Source: Legionella cherrii (GTDB lineage: Bacteria; Pseudomonadota; Gammaproteobacteria; Legionellales; Legionellaceae). From it: a DNA stretch of 64,000 nucleotides. The DNA is taken from assembly GCF_900635815.1 (NCBI RefSeq), contig NZ_LR134173.1, positions 3,504,001 through 3,568,000 of the forward strand, read 5' to 3'. Below the pieces are notes generated by a model. It had not been told where the DNA came from. It saw only the letters and a list, made by a program, of their open reading frames with translations, and did no database searches. Below, piece after piece: positions 1-9,924 of this stretch (within the stretch, counting starts at the first letter, position 1; every line of letters starts with the position of its first letter). Both the position numbers and the translations under genes were made by a program.

Positions 1-186
1 GCAGTTCCAAACTGGGCTCAAGTTTATGCAATTCGTCTGGGTTTTTTAATTGAAGGGCAGGCTGCCTCAGGTAATCAAAATACCACTCAATATAGGGTGT
101 TAGATACGTTAGTTACTGTACCAAACGATAATCGTCTTCGTCATGTTTATGAAGTCAATATTGCGTTAAGGAATGCGGGATCATGA
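1..186 (+). CDS. pilW: PilW-like minor pilin assembly protein, C-terminal end (partial)
   Basis: An open frame runs from the first base to a TGA at 184-186. It gives about 61 residues with no start inside the window. The stop overlaps the start of the PilX-like gene, as in the pilW-pilX-pilY1-pilE order of type IV pilus minor-pilin operons. The visible residues (ending VYEVNIALRNAGS) resemble the beta-strand C-terminus of PilW proteins, but the name rests mainly on position. The hydrophobic N-terminal helix and the prepilin cleavage site lie upstream of the window. Confidence 0.7.
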   Translation, partial: AVPNWAQVYAIRLGFLIEGQAASGNQNTTQYRVLDTLVTVPNDNRLRHVYEVNIALRNAGS

Positions 187-773
187 AACTTATTTCGCCA
201 AATAAAAAATCTATTGACAGATACGGTGATCAGAAAGGTCCAATGGATAAACATGCCTCAATACACGAACTGTCTTGGAAGAATGTCGCGGCAAATGAAA
301 AAGGATATATCCTTCTAATCACTATGATCTTGCTGATTATGCTTACTGTTTTGGCGCTTACGGATGTGTCACTCAATACCACACAGACACGAATTGCAGC
401 GAATGCTACTGATAGCGAAATTTGTTTGGAAAAAACTGAAGGCGCATTAAACCAGGCAATTAATAATTTACTGAATGGAACTTACAATGCAAACAATTTT
501 TTAAATAACAACAGCGGACTGTACCTATTAAATCCCAATAATCCACCATTATGGACAACCGTTAATTGGTCCAGTTCTACATCAGTAATTCCCAGTTTTC
601 AAGGATACTCCAATTCCCAAGCAAGCTATATCATAGAGCAACTGCCTTCAGTTATTAAGCCGGGGCAAAATATGAAAATGCCGACTTACATATATCGAAT
701 TACAGCACGGTCTTTAGGAGCTAATGGAAACACATCGGTAATGTTACAAACGACGGTACAAATTCAACCATAG
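183..773 (+). CDS. pilX: PilX-like minor pilin
   Basis: This 196-residue protein has a short charged N-terminus and then a hydrophobic helix at about residues 41-60 that begins GYILLITM. A soluble, Asn/Ser-rich domain follows. This is the layout of PilX minor pilins, which help prime assembly of the type IV pilus in the inner membrane. The Gly at about 41 would be the prepilin peptidase site, giving a leader of about 40 residues, long for this class; a later start such as Met21 is possible. The start overlaps the pilW stop by four bases and pilY1 follows directly. Sequence identity to PilX families is usually low, so context carries most of the weight. Confidence 0.75.
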   Translation: MKLISPNKKSIDRYGDQKGPMDKHASIHELSWKNVAANEKGYILLITMILLIMLTVLALTDVSLNTTQTRIAANATDSEICLEKTEGALNQAINNLLNGTYNANNFLNNNSGLYLLNPNNPPLWTTVNWSSSTSVIPSFQGYSNSQASYIIEQLPSVIKPGQNMKMPTYIYRITARSLGANGNTSVMLQTTVQIQP

Positions 774-785
774 GTACGATTGATT

Positions 786-3700
786 ATGAACGATGCACGA
801 AGCAGATATTTTGGTAAAGGACTCAGGATTTTCTTATTAATCTTGCTGTCAACTTTTGCCATTGCAGCGAGCCAACCTACCTTGAATATCCCCCAAGTCC
901 CTCTGATCTTAGCCAGTCCAATTCATCCACAGATATTAATTGCCATTGGAAATTCCGAATCAATGGATGGGAACCTGGCCGGTGCCATCATGACGGGATC
1001 CGGCTCTCTTACTGGCGGTTTAACTTCATTGAGTAATTCCAGCTCCCCTATCAATTATACCGTGCCTACAGGGTTTACCCCTCCAATTCAAGCAGCAAAT
1101 AGTAGTGGGCAAGCACCCTATACCGTCAGTCAAAGTGGTGTGTTGGTCGATAATAGCCCCAGCCGCTTAAATGTGGCAAAAGCGGGCATTCAAGCCATTA
1201 TCAACACCTACATGGAATCCACAGACTTTGCTTTGGAAACCTACAGTATCAGTGGTGTCGGTGTTTATAACACCTGGGTTTATTATATGTCTCCTCAAAG
1301 CAGTAATTTTTCATTCACCAACACACAGGTTGCAGGGAATACTTACGTACAAAACCCCTGTTACAACTATTCTACTGCATCCTCAACGGTTCAAAGTAAC
1401 TGCAGCTCAATCGCCAGCTTTTATGGTTCTTCAGTAGTATCCTCTAACTTATACATGCAAATTGGTTCATCAAGTGATTTCCCTTCAATTAATGACGTGC
1501 TTTATGCAAGCAGTGGACTCCCGGGAGTATTTCTTACATACAATGGACCTTCACCTGCAACCCCCTATCCACCTAACTTTTCGATTAGCAATTACAATAG
1601 TGGCAATGTGCTAATTTCTTACTCCAAATCATTACCTAATATTGGTGGTTTTAGTACAAGCCCGACCAACGCGGGATTTGTGCCCTTTTCCCCACAAGTG
1701 CTTTATGCTCAACGTGGTTTTGGATATAACGGCAACCAATCTGCTACGACAGGAAACATTGTGGTTCCTATGACTAGTGCAGGAACAACGCCAACCCAGA
1801 CGAGTATCAACAATGCCATTAGTGTATTTACACCCTACTTACAGCCTGAGACAAATTCCTCGTCAACTAAAGAAATTAAAGCTGCAGCAGTGCAATCACC
1901 AATTGCAGGTCTGCTCACAAAAGCTAACTCATACCTCACCTCATTAGGCACAACCAGTGGCAATGGTTGCCCACAGAAAAAATACGTTATTTTGATTTCT
2001 GATGGTCTTCCAACTCAAGATCTGAGTGGCAAACTATGGCCTCCCTTGGGCAGTGCCGCTGCGACTGGCTATGGTATTACTGCAACCTTTAATGCAGATG
2101 GCTCGCTTAAAAGTACCAATTGCCAAGCCTTAACCGATGCAATAAATACGATTACTACACTAAAACAAAATGGAATTCCAACCTATGTAATAGGCCTTGG
2201 GGCTGGAGTAAATCCCTCATTAAACCCCCAAGCAGCGTCTACACTGACGGCAATGGCTGTCGCTGGAGGCACCACCAACTATTACCCTGCTACCAGCTCA
2301 ACCGATCTGGTTAATGATCTGAACTCCATTATGATTTCGATTCAAAATGGTTCCTATACAACCACTGCAGCATCAGTAAGTTCTACCCAACTGAGTACAA
2401 ACACTGTGGAATATAAGGCCAGTTTTGTATCCAATGACAGCCCTTATCTCGACTGGACAGGAAGTTTAGTTGCCCTACCTCTTAATCCGACAACAGGGAT
2501 TCCAACTGGAGCCACCAACTGGAATGCACAGCCTCTACTCGATACTCTAGTTGCTGGTTCAGGATGGTCATCCAACCGATTTATTGCCACCTGGAATCCT
2601 ACAACTAATACCGGTGTCCCTTTTGAATGGGCCAATATAAGCACCAGCCAACAAACCGCGCTTCAACCTTCAGATTCATTAGGCCAGCAAAGGTTGCAGT
2701 ATTTGCGTGGTAATACAGCCCTGGAGCTCCACAACGGTGGAAGCTTTAGAAATCGCTCCCATATTCTTGGTGATATCATAGACAGCCAAGTCTTATATGT
2801 AGGCCCCCCATCAGCACCTTATACCAGTTCAAGCTATCTTTCCTTTGCCCAAGCACAAGCGAATCGTACGCCAATGGTGTATGTTGGGGCAAACGATGGG
2901 ATGTTACATGCATTTAATGCCGTGAATGGTCAGGAGGTATTTGCTTTTATTCCTAATGGGGTATTTAATAATCTTGTCTATCTTACTTCTCCTCTTTACA
3001 ACTTAAGTCATCGTTTTTATGTGGATGGCTCACCTCAATCAGCAGATGTGCAATTTTCCGATACCAGTTGGCATACTGTGCTGGTTAGCAGTGAAAATGG
3101 AGGCGGCAACAGTATTTTTGGATTGGATATTACCAATCCTATCAATTTTGTTAATGAAACCAATCTGGCTCAAAAGGTACTTTGGGAATTTACTGACTCG
3201 GATATGGGTTTAGGTTATAGCCAACCACAAATCGCTCAAATTGGTTCGAGCAGTGCAACCCCGGCTACTTTTGCGGTCTTTTTTGGGAATGGTTACAACA
3301 ATCCAAACAATACGGCAATACTGTATGCGATCAATCCACAAACAGGTGCATTGATCAGTAAGATCAATCTTTGTAATGCGGTGCCCGGCACATGCAGCAC
3401 TTCAACGCCGCAAGGCTTATCCTCAGTTGCAGTGGCCAACCTAAATGGCTTTCAAGGAGTCCCCATAACTAATGTCTATGCAGGAGATTTACAAGGAAAT
3501 ATGTGGTCAGTAAATGTAAGCGATCTGAATCCTGCCAACTGGACTGTGCGCTTGTTGTTTCAAGCAAAAAACTCTTCCGGTACAGCCCAATCCATTACTA
3601 CCGCACCAGTAGTAACCCTTAATCCCAATTACCCACGCATCCCCGGATTATTCGTTATGTTTGGTACTGGACAACTACTCCAAACCTCTGATCTGCTCAA

Positions 3701-4265
3701 TACCCAAACACAAACAATTTATGGTGTTTTGGATAAACCGCAATCAAGTGTTACTTATACCCGGACTAATCTTCAACAACAAACCCTGAATTTAGTTTCA
3801 ACGTCAACTTCGGGTTTATCCGTCCCTGTTGTTACAGCATCATCCACACCAGTTAACTGGAATAATCAATTTGGATGGTTTACTGATATGATTACCTCAG
3901 GACAGCGTATTGTTACCAATCCCACCATATTCAATGGAGCCTTTATCAGCACGTTAAACACCCCACCGCAATCGTGCGGTACCAGTTTTTCCTCCATGCT
4001 GCTTGAACTGAACTTCAAGACAGGTGGGTCATTTCCTAATCCGCAAATTACCGGTGTTAGTGCCAGTGGTTCTCCCACTAATCAATATTTATACTCAGGG
4101 GTTGTAGGCATTCAATTATCCAATAACTTTGCAAATGCACCAACTGTTGTATCGAATCAAAATAATTATGTCGTTCTGCTCATTACCCAAGCGAATGGCA
4201 GTCAATCAACTATATTGAACCCAAATACTTCTCAAAGAAAAACAGGGTGGTGGCAACTGCAATAA
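786..4265 (+). CDS. pilY1: PilY1-type pilus tip/biogenesis protein
   Basis: PilY1 proteins sit at the tip of type IV pili and act in assembly, adhesion and surface sensing. The ATG at 786 is preferred over the TTG at 780. The product is about 1,159 residues with a hydrophobic signal segment (FLLILLSTFAIAA). A von Willebrand A-like N-terminal half follows, including the strand VILISDGLPTQD. The C-terminal half resembles the PilY1 beta-propeller, with VYVGANDGMLHAFNAVNG and YAGDLQGNMWSVNVSDLN. The MIDAS-like loop near residue 55 reads GNSES instead of the usual DxSxS, so metal binding there may be lost. The gene lies between pilX and a pilE-like gene, which strongly supports the call. Confidence 0.9.
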   Translation: MNDARSRYFGKGLRIFLLILLSTFAIAASQPTLNIPQVPLILASPIHPQILIAIGNSESMDGNLAGAIMTGSGSLTGGLTSLSNSSSPINYTVPTGFTPPIQAANSSGQAPYTVSQSGVLVDNSPSRLNVAKAGIQAIINTYMESTDFALETYSISGVGVYNTWVYYMSPQSSNFSFTNTQVAGNTYVQNPCYNYSTASSTVQSNCSSIASFYGSSVVSSNLYMQIGSSSDFPSINDVLYASSGLPGVFLTYNGPSPATPYPPNFSISNYNSGNVLISYSKSLPNIGGFSTSPTNAGFVPFSPQVLYAQRGFGYNGNQSATTGNIVVPMTSAGTTPTQTSINNAISVFTPYLQPETNSSSTKEIKAAAVQSPIAGLLTKANSYLTSLGTTSGNGCPQKKYVILISDGLPTQDLSGKLWPPLGSAAATGYGITATFNADGSLKSTNCQALTDAINTITTLKQNGIPTYVIGLGAGVNPSLNPQAASTLTAMAVAGGTTNYYPATSSTDLVNDLNSIMISIQNGSYTTTAASVSSTQLSTNTVEYKASFVSNDSPYLDWTGSLVALPLNPTTGIPTGATNWNAQPLLDTLVAGSGWSSNRFIATWNPTTNTGVPFEWANISTSQQTALQPSDSLGQQRLQYLRGNTALELHNGGSFRNRSHILGDIIDSQVLYVGPPSAPYTSSSYLSFAQAQANRTPMVYVGANDGMLHAFNAVNGQEVFAFIPNGVFNNLVYLTSPLYNLSHRFYVDGSPQSADVQFSDTSWHTVLVSSENGGGNSIFGLDITNPINFVNETNLAQKVLWEFTDSDMGLGYSQPQIAQIGSSSATPATFAVFFGNGYNNPNNTAILYAINPQTGALISKINLCNAVPGTCSTSTPQGLSSVAVANLNGFQGVPITNVYAGDLQGNMWSVNVSDLNPANWTVRLLFQAKNSSGTAQSITTAPVVTLNPNYPRIPGLFVMFGTGQLLQTSDLLNTQTQTIYGVLDKPQSSVTYTRTNLQQQTLNLVSTSTSGLSVPVVTASSTPVNWNNQFGWFTDMITSGQRIVTNPTIFNGAFISTLNTPPQSCGTSFSSMLLELNFKTGGSFPNPQITGVSASGSPTNQYLYSGVVGIQLSNNFANAPTVVSNQNNYVVLLITQANGSQSTILNPNTSQRKTGWWQLQ

Positions 4266-4276
4266 GGATTACAAAA

Positions 4277-4699
4277 ATGAATCGAACACGAAGACAAGGC
4301 TTCACCTTAATCGAATTAATGATGGCCGTCCTTATTATGGCCATACTGGCTACAATCGCTTATCCTTATTACGTAAGTTTCTTGCTGAAATCACGCCGTT
4401 CTGATGCGATAGCTACCCTAGCACAAGATCAGATCACTCTTGAACGCTGTTATTCTCAAAATTTTTCCTATAATGCGGCTTGCGGTTCATTACCCGCCTT
4501 TCCACAAAGATCCGCACAAGGCTTTTACAGTATTACCCTAACGAATTTAGGTCCAACATCCTACACGCTGACAGCAACCCCTATAGGCAGTCAAACTGAA
4601 GATACGACCTGTGCCAGTATGACTGTGGATCAGGCCAACACAAAAACTGCTGTAGATTCATCAGGAACTGCACAAACTATTTGTTGGAATCCCACTTAA
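4277..4699 (+). CDS. pilE: Type IV pilin, PilE-like
   Basis: The start is placed at ATG 4277, about 7 bases after an AAGGA site and 11 bases past the pilY1 stop. It gives a 140-residue protein. A possible GTG start at 4247 would put the leader inside pilY1. The N-terminus MNRTRRQGFTLIELM is a textbook prepilin leader, with cleavage after Gly8, Phe at mature position 1 and Glu at mature position 5. A single hydrophobic helix follows. The globular part has cysteine pairs (ERCYSQNFSYNAACG and a C-terminal TICWNPT) as in PilE minor pilins. It is the last gene of the pilW-X-Y1-E set. Confidence 0.9.
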   Translation: MNRTRRQGFTLIELMMAVLIMAILATIAYPYYVSFLLKSRRSDAIATLAQDQITLERCYSQNFSYNAACGSLPAFPQRSAQGFYSITLTNLGPTSYTLTATPIGSQTEDTTCASMTVDQANTKTAVDSSGTAQTICWNPT

Positions 4700-4848
4700 A
4701 TTCTTATGATGGGTATGGAGGTAGTTATCCTAATAAAAAGTCACAGCTACATTATCCCGGGCGGAAAAAAAGTTCCAAAAAATTTACTTTACAAAGAAAA
4801 ACCAATTCTCTACTATCCATCTCAACGGAAAGTCCAACTTAAAATAAA

Positions 4849-7215
4849 ATGGAAATTTTTTGCTTTTTTCTAGGCATTCTCTATCTATACACCTCAAATT
4901 ACTTTTTACCCCTAATCAACTTACTGATTTTTTACCTCAGCCCAAAATATCGAATAATTGGTCTTTTTATTTTAGGGATCATGTTCGCTTGGCTGCACCA
5001 ATCTTTGGTTTTACCCAAAGGAATAGCAAATATTAAAACTCTTTCGAAACACGCTGCGGAGAGACAAATACCAGGAGGAACGAAGCACGGAACCGGAGTG
5101 CTCGCATCAGTACATGAAGATTTGAGCACCCTACCGACAACGCAGGGGTTCTCTGCAGTAGCGTTTCAAAAGAGATCTATTGCGGTAATACCCAAGGTCA
5201 CAATAGAAGGAACCATTGCATCCATTCCTACCCAGGATTTTACCAAAACCCAATTTTTATTAGCTCTTGAACAATACGATCATCTTCCTGCACAAGGTTT
5301 AATTCAATTATCCTGGTATAAAAATGCCCCCAAGTTACATTCAGGACAACGATGGCGATTCACGGTCAAATTGAAAAGGCCACGCAATTATCTTAATCCT
5401 GGAAGCATGGATTACGTGAGCTCACTTGCAGCACGGCATATCTTTTGGATCGGTTATATTCTTCCCCAAGAAAATAAACTGCTTAATGAATCACCTTCTA
5501 ATTTTAGTTGGCTGCGATTACGTGAGTATTTAAGCAATCAACTCACCCAATTAGCCCCAGATCAATCCACAGCAGGTGTTGTTGAAGCCTTAACTTTAAA
5601 TTTAACAAGCCATATTAGCCAAGAAAATTGGGATTTATTTAGGCGCACAGGCACAACTCATCTTTTTGGAATCTCTGGGGAGCATATTGCATTGATATCC
5701 GGGATGATTTATTGGCTGGTTCGCTGGTTATGGTGTAAAAGTGCGCGCTGCTGCTTATTGATTCCTGCCCCCTACGTAGCCAGCATTATAGGTCTCTTAG
5801 CTGCTGTATGTTATGCCTTTTTAGCGGGATTTGCCCCACCGGTACAAAGGGCATTAATCGGTTGTTTCTTTTATACGCTCTATCGCTTAGGAAAATTGCG
5901 CTTTTCTACCTGGCAAGCATGGCGTTATGCTTTGTTTGGGGTTTTATGTATTGAGCCTCATGCAGTGTTCATGCAAGGATTTTATTTTTCATTCATCGCA
6001 GTTGCTTGTTTGCTTTTGACACAACAACGCTGGAGATTAAAAGGTTATAAAGGAAATTTAGCCATACAATTGAGTTGTTTAATTGGACTGATGCCTTTAA
6101 CCCTGCACTGGTATGCTTATGGTTCCATAAATGGATTTATTGCGAACTTATTTGCTATTCCTTTGGTTGGTCTACTGATTGTCCCTTTAGCATTAATCAC
6201 CATGACGTTCTGTTCTTGGAGTTTTGCTGGTTTATTGATGAAACTTTTGGCCTTACTGATTGCCTTATTATTTAAAGGATTAAATTTAATTGAGCATTTG
6301 GCACACATTAATATCAATGGATCCATTCAAGGTATGGAATGGGTTATTGTTCTAATGGGAGTACTTTTGATGTGGGTTTTATTGCCAATTAAGCCCTTTC
6401 AATGGATTGCACCACTGTGGGTTCTACTCGCCGTTTTTCCTCATCAAACGATACGCTCCCCAGGAGAAGCAGTGATTGATATTTTAGATGTTGGCCAAGG
6501 ATTGGCAGTAGTCGTAAGGACTCAAAATCATGTTCTGATCTACGATACCGGAGATCGATTTTTCCAAGGGAATGATTTAGGAAAAATGGTGATCTTGCCT
6601 TATCTTAAAACGTTAAGAGTCAATAAAATTGATGCTGTAGTTATTAGCCATCCAGATAAAGATCACCGGGGCGGACTTAACTCGCTGGAGAATGGGGTAC
6701 TCGTAGCGAAACGATTAGTAAACGAGCCTTTTTATTATAATAATCATGGGGTGCGATGTCATGATTACCCGCCATGGAGATGGGATAAGGTGTATTTTCG
6801 TTTTTTGCCTATCACCACTCATTTTAAAAATAAAAATAACAATTCGTGTATTTTACAAATAAGTACAGAAGCTGGAAAAGTACTCTTAACCGGCGACATC
6901 GAAAAGACAGCCGAAGATTATTTGATAAGAACGTATGGAGACGAACTCGCATCTGATGTTTTAATTGTTCCCCATCATGGGAGTAAAACCTCGTCTTCTT
7001 ATCGATTTTTACTGGAGGTTGCTCCCCGTTATGCAATAGCTTCTTTAGGTTTTGACAATCGCTTTCATTTTCCACATGCTAAAACATTAGCACGTATGAA
7101 ATCCTTGAATATTCCCTTTTATAGAACGGACCATTGTGGGATGACACAAATCACCTTGCCTGTTCAAGGAGAAATTAAAAGCCCGATTTGTTATAGTGGC
7201 CTTAAAAAGGTGTAG
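4849..7215 (+). CDS. comEC: ComEC/Rec2 DNA-uptake channel protein
   Basis: ComEC forms the inner-membrane channel for single-stranded DNA during natural transformation. The 788-residue length suits the family. Two N-terminal membrane segments are followed by an OB-like region (about 110-200), the many-helix Competence domain (about 230-500) and a C-terminal metallo-beta-lactamase-like domain. That last domain carries DVGQGLAVVV, ISHPDKDHRGG (the HxDxDH-type metal motif) and VPHHGSKTSS. All motifs look intact. The ribosome site before ATG 4849 is weak. It follows a pilin operon by 149 bases; pili and ComEC act in the same uptake pathway, but shared transcription is not shown. Confidence 0.93.
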   Translation: MEIFCFFLGILYLYTSNYFLPLINLLIFYLSPKYRIIGLFILGIMFAWLHQSLVLPKGIANIKTLSKHAAERQIPGGTKHGTGVLASVHEDLSTLPTTQGFSAVAFQKRSIAVIPKVTIEGTIASIPTQDFTKTQFLLALEQYDHLPAQGLIQLSWYKNAPKLHSGQRWRFTVKLKRPRNYLNPGSMDYVSSLAARHIFWIGYILPQENKLLNESPSNFSWLRLREYLSNQLTQLAPDQSTAGVVEALTLNLTSHISQENWDLFRRTGTTHLFGISGEHIALISGMIYWLVRWLWCKSARCCLLIPAPYVASIIGLLAAVCYAFLAGFAPPVQRALIGCFFYTLYRLGKLRFSTWQAWRYALFGVLCIEPHAVFMQGFYFSFIAVACLLLTQQRWRLKGYKGNLAIQLSCLIGLMPLTLHWYAYGSINGFIANLFAIPLVGLLIVPLALITMTFCSWSFAGLLMKLLALLIALLFKGLNLIEHLAHININGSIQGMEWVIVLMGVLLMWVLLPIKPFQWIAPLWVLLAVFPHQTIRSPGEAVIDILDVGQGLAVVVRTQNHVLIYDTGDRFFQGNDLGKMVILPYLKTLRVNKIDAVVISHPDKDHRGGLNSLENGVLVAKRLVNEPFYYNNHGVRCHDYPPWRWDKVYFRFLPITTHFKNKNNNSCILQISTEAGKVLLTGDIEKTAEDYLIRTYGDELASDVLIVPHHGSKTSSSYRFLLEVAPRYAIASLGFDNRFHFPHAKTLARMKSLNIPFYRTDHCGMTQITLPVQGEIKSPICYSGLKKV

Positions 7216-7432
7216 CAACCCGGTATCTAGGCTTTTGTTGGTCCAAGGCTGAACCCTAAAGCGAATTTGAGCCAAACACTTCCATGACAGAAAAAACCTG
7301 TGCTTGCGAACAATCAGTCAATATCATATCGTGGTATCATGTCATTTCCATCTAATTCAATGCCTGAATTTCGGCCGCACTTTTTTTTAAAAAAGCTATA
7401 GTAAGAAATGAAACTACTGATTTGAGCGATCC

Positions 7433-8482
7433 ATGTTATCTAATTCGGTAAAGAATGAGTATTACCAAGCACTACTTGCTAAAAACTCCAAATATGAAGG
7501 CATATTTTTTGTAGGTGTTAAATCGACTGGAATATTTTGTCGACCAACTTGTCCCGCAAAAAAACCTAAATTTGAAAATTGTGAATTTTTTCATACTGTA
7601 CAAGAGGCACTTCTTGCTTCATATAGACCCTGTGCGCGCTGCCAACCGTTGTCCTATTCCAATCAGGCTTCGCATTTAATTCAAAAGTTAGTTGCGGCGG
7701 TAGAGGCCAATCCTGAAAAGAGATGGAAAGACAAAGACTTTGTAGCGTTAGGAGTTGATACATCAACTGTACGTAGACAATTTAAAAAACGCTTTGGGAT
7801 AACCTTTGTTGCGTATGCACGTGCAAGAAGAATGGGTATTGCCATGAAACAAATTCGTGAGGGTAAAATAGTGATTGAAGCACAAGTTAATGTGGGATAT
7901 GAATCCAGTAGTGGTTTCCGCGATGCCTTTTCTAAAATTATGGGTGCAGCCCCTTCACAATTAGACAAGCATCATATTGTTTTAAAAGCTTCCTGGTTTG
8001 ACTCACCCTTAGGGCCAATGCTTGCAGTAGCGGATCAAGAAGCTTTATATCTTTTGGAATTCGTAGACAGAAGAGGACTAGAGCGAGAAGTGGAACGGCT
8101 GAGAAAAAAAATGAACGCAGCCATTATCCCAGGAGAGGCACCCCCACTTCATTCTATTGAAGAAGAGCTTAAAGCGTATTTTGAGGGAAACCTAAAAGAG
8201 TTCAATACCCCAATACATATGCTGGGTAGTCCTTTTCAAAAAATGGCCTGGCATGCTTTAACGCTTATTCCCTATGGAGAAACGAGAAGTTATGCGGAAC
8301 AAGCTCAAGCATTAGATAAACCTACCGCATATAGGGCTGTAGCCAATGCGAATGGTGCAAACTCACTTGCAATTATTGTACCTTGCCATCGAATCATTAA
8401 TTCCAGTGGCGATCTGGGAGGTTATGGTGGTGGGATCGCACGTAAAAAATGGTTACTTGAGCATGAAAAGAGAAATAAATAA
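7433..8482 (+). CDS. ada: Ada: bifunctional alkylation-repair methyltransferase and regulator
   Basis: Ada removes methyl groups from phosphotriesters and O6-methylguanine and, once methylated, activates alkylation-repair genes. All three parts are visible in 349 residues. The N-terminal zinc domain has Cys36, Cys40, Cys67 and Cys70 (STGIFCRPTCPAKKP and YRPCARCQP), with Cys36 as the likely phosphotriester acceptor. An AraC-type helix-turn-helix lies at about 80-175. The C-terminal methyltransferase domain has the active-site PCHRI at Cys318. The length matches enterobacterial Ada. The gene is single, with no alkB or alkA beside it. The ribosome site before ATG 7433 is weak. Confidence 0.95.
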   Translation: MLSNSVKNEYYQALLAKNSKYEGIFFVGVKSTGIFCRPTCPAKKPKFENCEFFHTVQEALLASYRPCARCQPLSYSNQASHLIQKLVAAVEANPEKRWKDKDFVALGVDTSTVRRQFKKRFGITFVAYARARRMGIAMKQIREGKIVIEAQVNVGYESSSGFRDAFSKIMGAAPSQLDKHHIVLKASWFDSPLGPMLAVADQEALYLLEFVDRRGLEREVERLRKKMNAAIIPGEAPPLHSIEEELKAYFEGNLKEFNTPIHMLGSPFQKMAWHALTLIPYGETRSYAEQAQALDKPTAYRAVANANGANSLAIIVPCHRIINSSGDLGGYGGGIARKKWLLEHEKRNK

Positions 8483-8534
8483 TTCAATCACAGAGAAGCT
8501 AGATTGCAACTAAGTTTACTATGGCCATTATTTC

Positions 8535-8581
8535 CCTTCTCCCCAAGGGGAGAAGGTGCCCTTTAAGGCGGATGAGGGAAC
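8535..8581. repeat. Palindromic intergenic repeat (family 1)
   Basis: Positions 8535-8556 form a perfect inverted repeat, CCTTCTCCCC, AA, GGGGAGAAGG. It is followed by a tail (TGCCC...GGCGGATGAGGG) that recurs nearly unchanged at about 30203-30251 in this window. A looser relative lies at 54870-54990. This points to a dispersed intergenic element. It sits between convergent ends of ada and the next gene and could also act as a transcription-ending hairpin. Confidence 0.65.
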
Positions 8582-8599
8582 TGCGTACCTACACTCAGA

Positions 8600-9238
8600 C
8601 TAGGAATCCCAACCAAAAAATTTAGTCAATGAAAAAGGAGATGGATTAAATCCACTTACTTCGTCTGATACATATTCCACCCCATTCTCTTCAACTTCTT
8701 TTTCTTTCTTATCGTTACGGACCGATGGTGACGGCTTTGTAGTAAAAGGAGTTAAACGAGGGGGCTGATTTTCGAGTTGTTGATTTAGGATATTTGTTTT
8801 AGGAAATAAGTTATTACTGATCATTGCCTTAATAAAATTATTGCACACAACAAGTTCATTTTTATTAAGAGTTACCGTGAAATTATCTACTGGTACGCCC
8901 TTTGTTTCTAAAGCAATTTTAAATTGTTCGAAAAGCAGTTTTAGAAGCCGCACAATATCCTGGACATCTTTTTCTTGATAGAATAAAAGACTAGGCTTAG
9001 GACGGATGGTTAGTGCATTTTGTCCATGGTCCTCGCTAAATAACAAAAACTCCATCATCTCTTCCAAATCAAATAAGTCAATTGCTGTTTTATCTGGCGC
9101 AGTTAATTCCTCATTTGATATTACGTCCAATGGTCTGCTTTGGTCAGTACCCTGTTTTTTCATTCCTATACGGTTTGGCTCAAGAGTTAGGGCTTCAATT
9201 ATGAATTTGCTACTATCTGAGTATTTTAAATAAGGCAT
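8600..9238 (-). CDS. Hypothetical protein, possible effector-type
   Basis: I do not recognise this protein. The start is set at the ATG ending at 9238, because GGAGAAAT lies directly upstream. A start at 9271 would add 11 residues and cover a hairpin-forming leader. The product is about 212 residues and hydrophilic, with no signal peptide or membrane segment. Residues near the C-terminus are charged (NDKKEKEVEENGVEY) and the end is hydrophobic/aromatic (SLTKFFGWDS). A Glu-rich patch before a hydrophobic tail is seen in many Dot/Icm substrates but is not diagnostic. It stands alone, convergent with ada. Confidence 0.6.
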   Translation of the reverse strand: MPYLKYSDSSKFIIEALTLEPNRIGMKKQGTDQSRPLDVISNEELTAPDKTAIDLFDLEEMMEFLLFSEDHGQNALTIRPKPSLLFYQEKDVQDIVRLLKLLFEQFKIALETKGVPVDNFTVTLNKNELVVCNNFIKAMISNNLFPKTNILNQQLENQPPRLTPFTTKPSPSVRNDKKEKEVEENGVEYVSDEVSGFNPSPFSLTKFFGWDS

Positions 9239-9249
9239 ATTTCTCCATC

Positions 9250-9285
9250 GATCATTGTCATAATGATCCAAGTTATTATAATAAC
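9250..9285. promoter_or_regulatory. Two palindromes in the leader of the 8600-9238 gene
   Basis: GATCATT (9250-9256) and AATGATC (9262-9268) form an inverted repeat, and GTTATTATAATAAC (9272-9285) is a perfect 14-base palindrome. Both lie just upstream of the preferred start at 9238. They could be a regulator-binding site or an mRNA leader structure. No regulator is known. Confidence 0.3.
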
Positions 9286-9399
9286 AAATCGCTCATCTCT
9301 CTTTTGATTCTTGCAACGATTATTTACATTTTCTTAACCATTTATTTGATTAAATTCCACTGATTTTATGAGGAACTATCGCATCCTCTGACAAAATAA

Positions 9400-9627
9400 T
9401 TAACGCGATGAGCCTCTCTTGATTTCAAAAATCCGATATAAGTTCAAAGGTAATAATAAAGAATGCAGAACAAAAATCGGATAAAGCGCGCTACCAAGAG
9501 CATAAAGAATAAATGCAACATTGGAGCAGATTGCAACAAGACGTAATGTCAAAATCCTTTTGACATAAAAAGTCGCCAAAACCAAACAGCAAGCAATATA
9601 GCCAATAATTTCGATCGTTGATTCCAT
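9400..9627 (-). CDS. Small membrane protein
   Basis: The start is placed at the ATG ending at 9627, preceded by GGAG at suitable spacing. The 75-residue product is almost entirely hydrophobic, with about three membrane segments (IIGYIACCLVLATFYV, AICSNVAFILYALGSAL and PIFVLHSLLLPLNLYRIFE). This pattern resembles a family of small proteobacterial membrane proteins of unknown function (CBU_0592-like, by memory only). The stretch 9628-9924 upstream has no gene I can support. Confidence 0.6.
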   Translation of the reverse strand: MESTIEIIGYIACCLVLATFYVKRILTLRLVAICSNVAFILYALGSALYPIFVLHSLLLPLNLYRIFEIKRGSSR

Positions 9628-9924
9628 TTCAACTCCCAACTTACAATCCATTCATATTCAACATACACCGAGTATGCGTGACTCGCAAGTGGCTTCGGAT
9701 TTGTAATCCAGGCAAAATAAAACGACCCCTGATCAAAAAATAATCAAGGAATAAGTGATCTTTATTCCAGTTCGTTTCACTAAACCAAAAAGTCCGTGTT
9801 ACAGTTCGCCGGTTTAAGTCAAAGTGCTCTGATTTGAGCACAGTGAAACCCGGCATAGATGAAGTATACGGGTATCGGAGCACATAAAATCACAGCATTT
9901 TAATTCAATAGAGGTAAATAGATC

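Noticed and set aside
9641..9883. 80-residue minus-strand frame between the small membrane protein and mscS
   Set aside because: It has no ribosome site and no recognisable pattern, and it overlaps the better-supported gene start. I treat this 297-base gap as non-coding.
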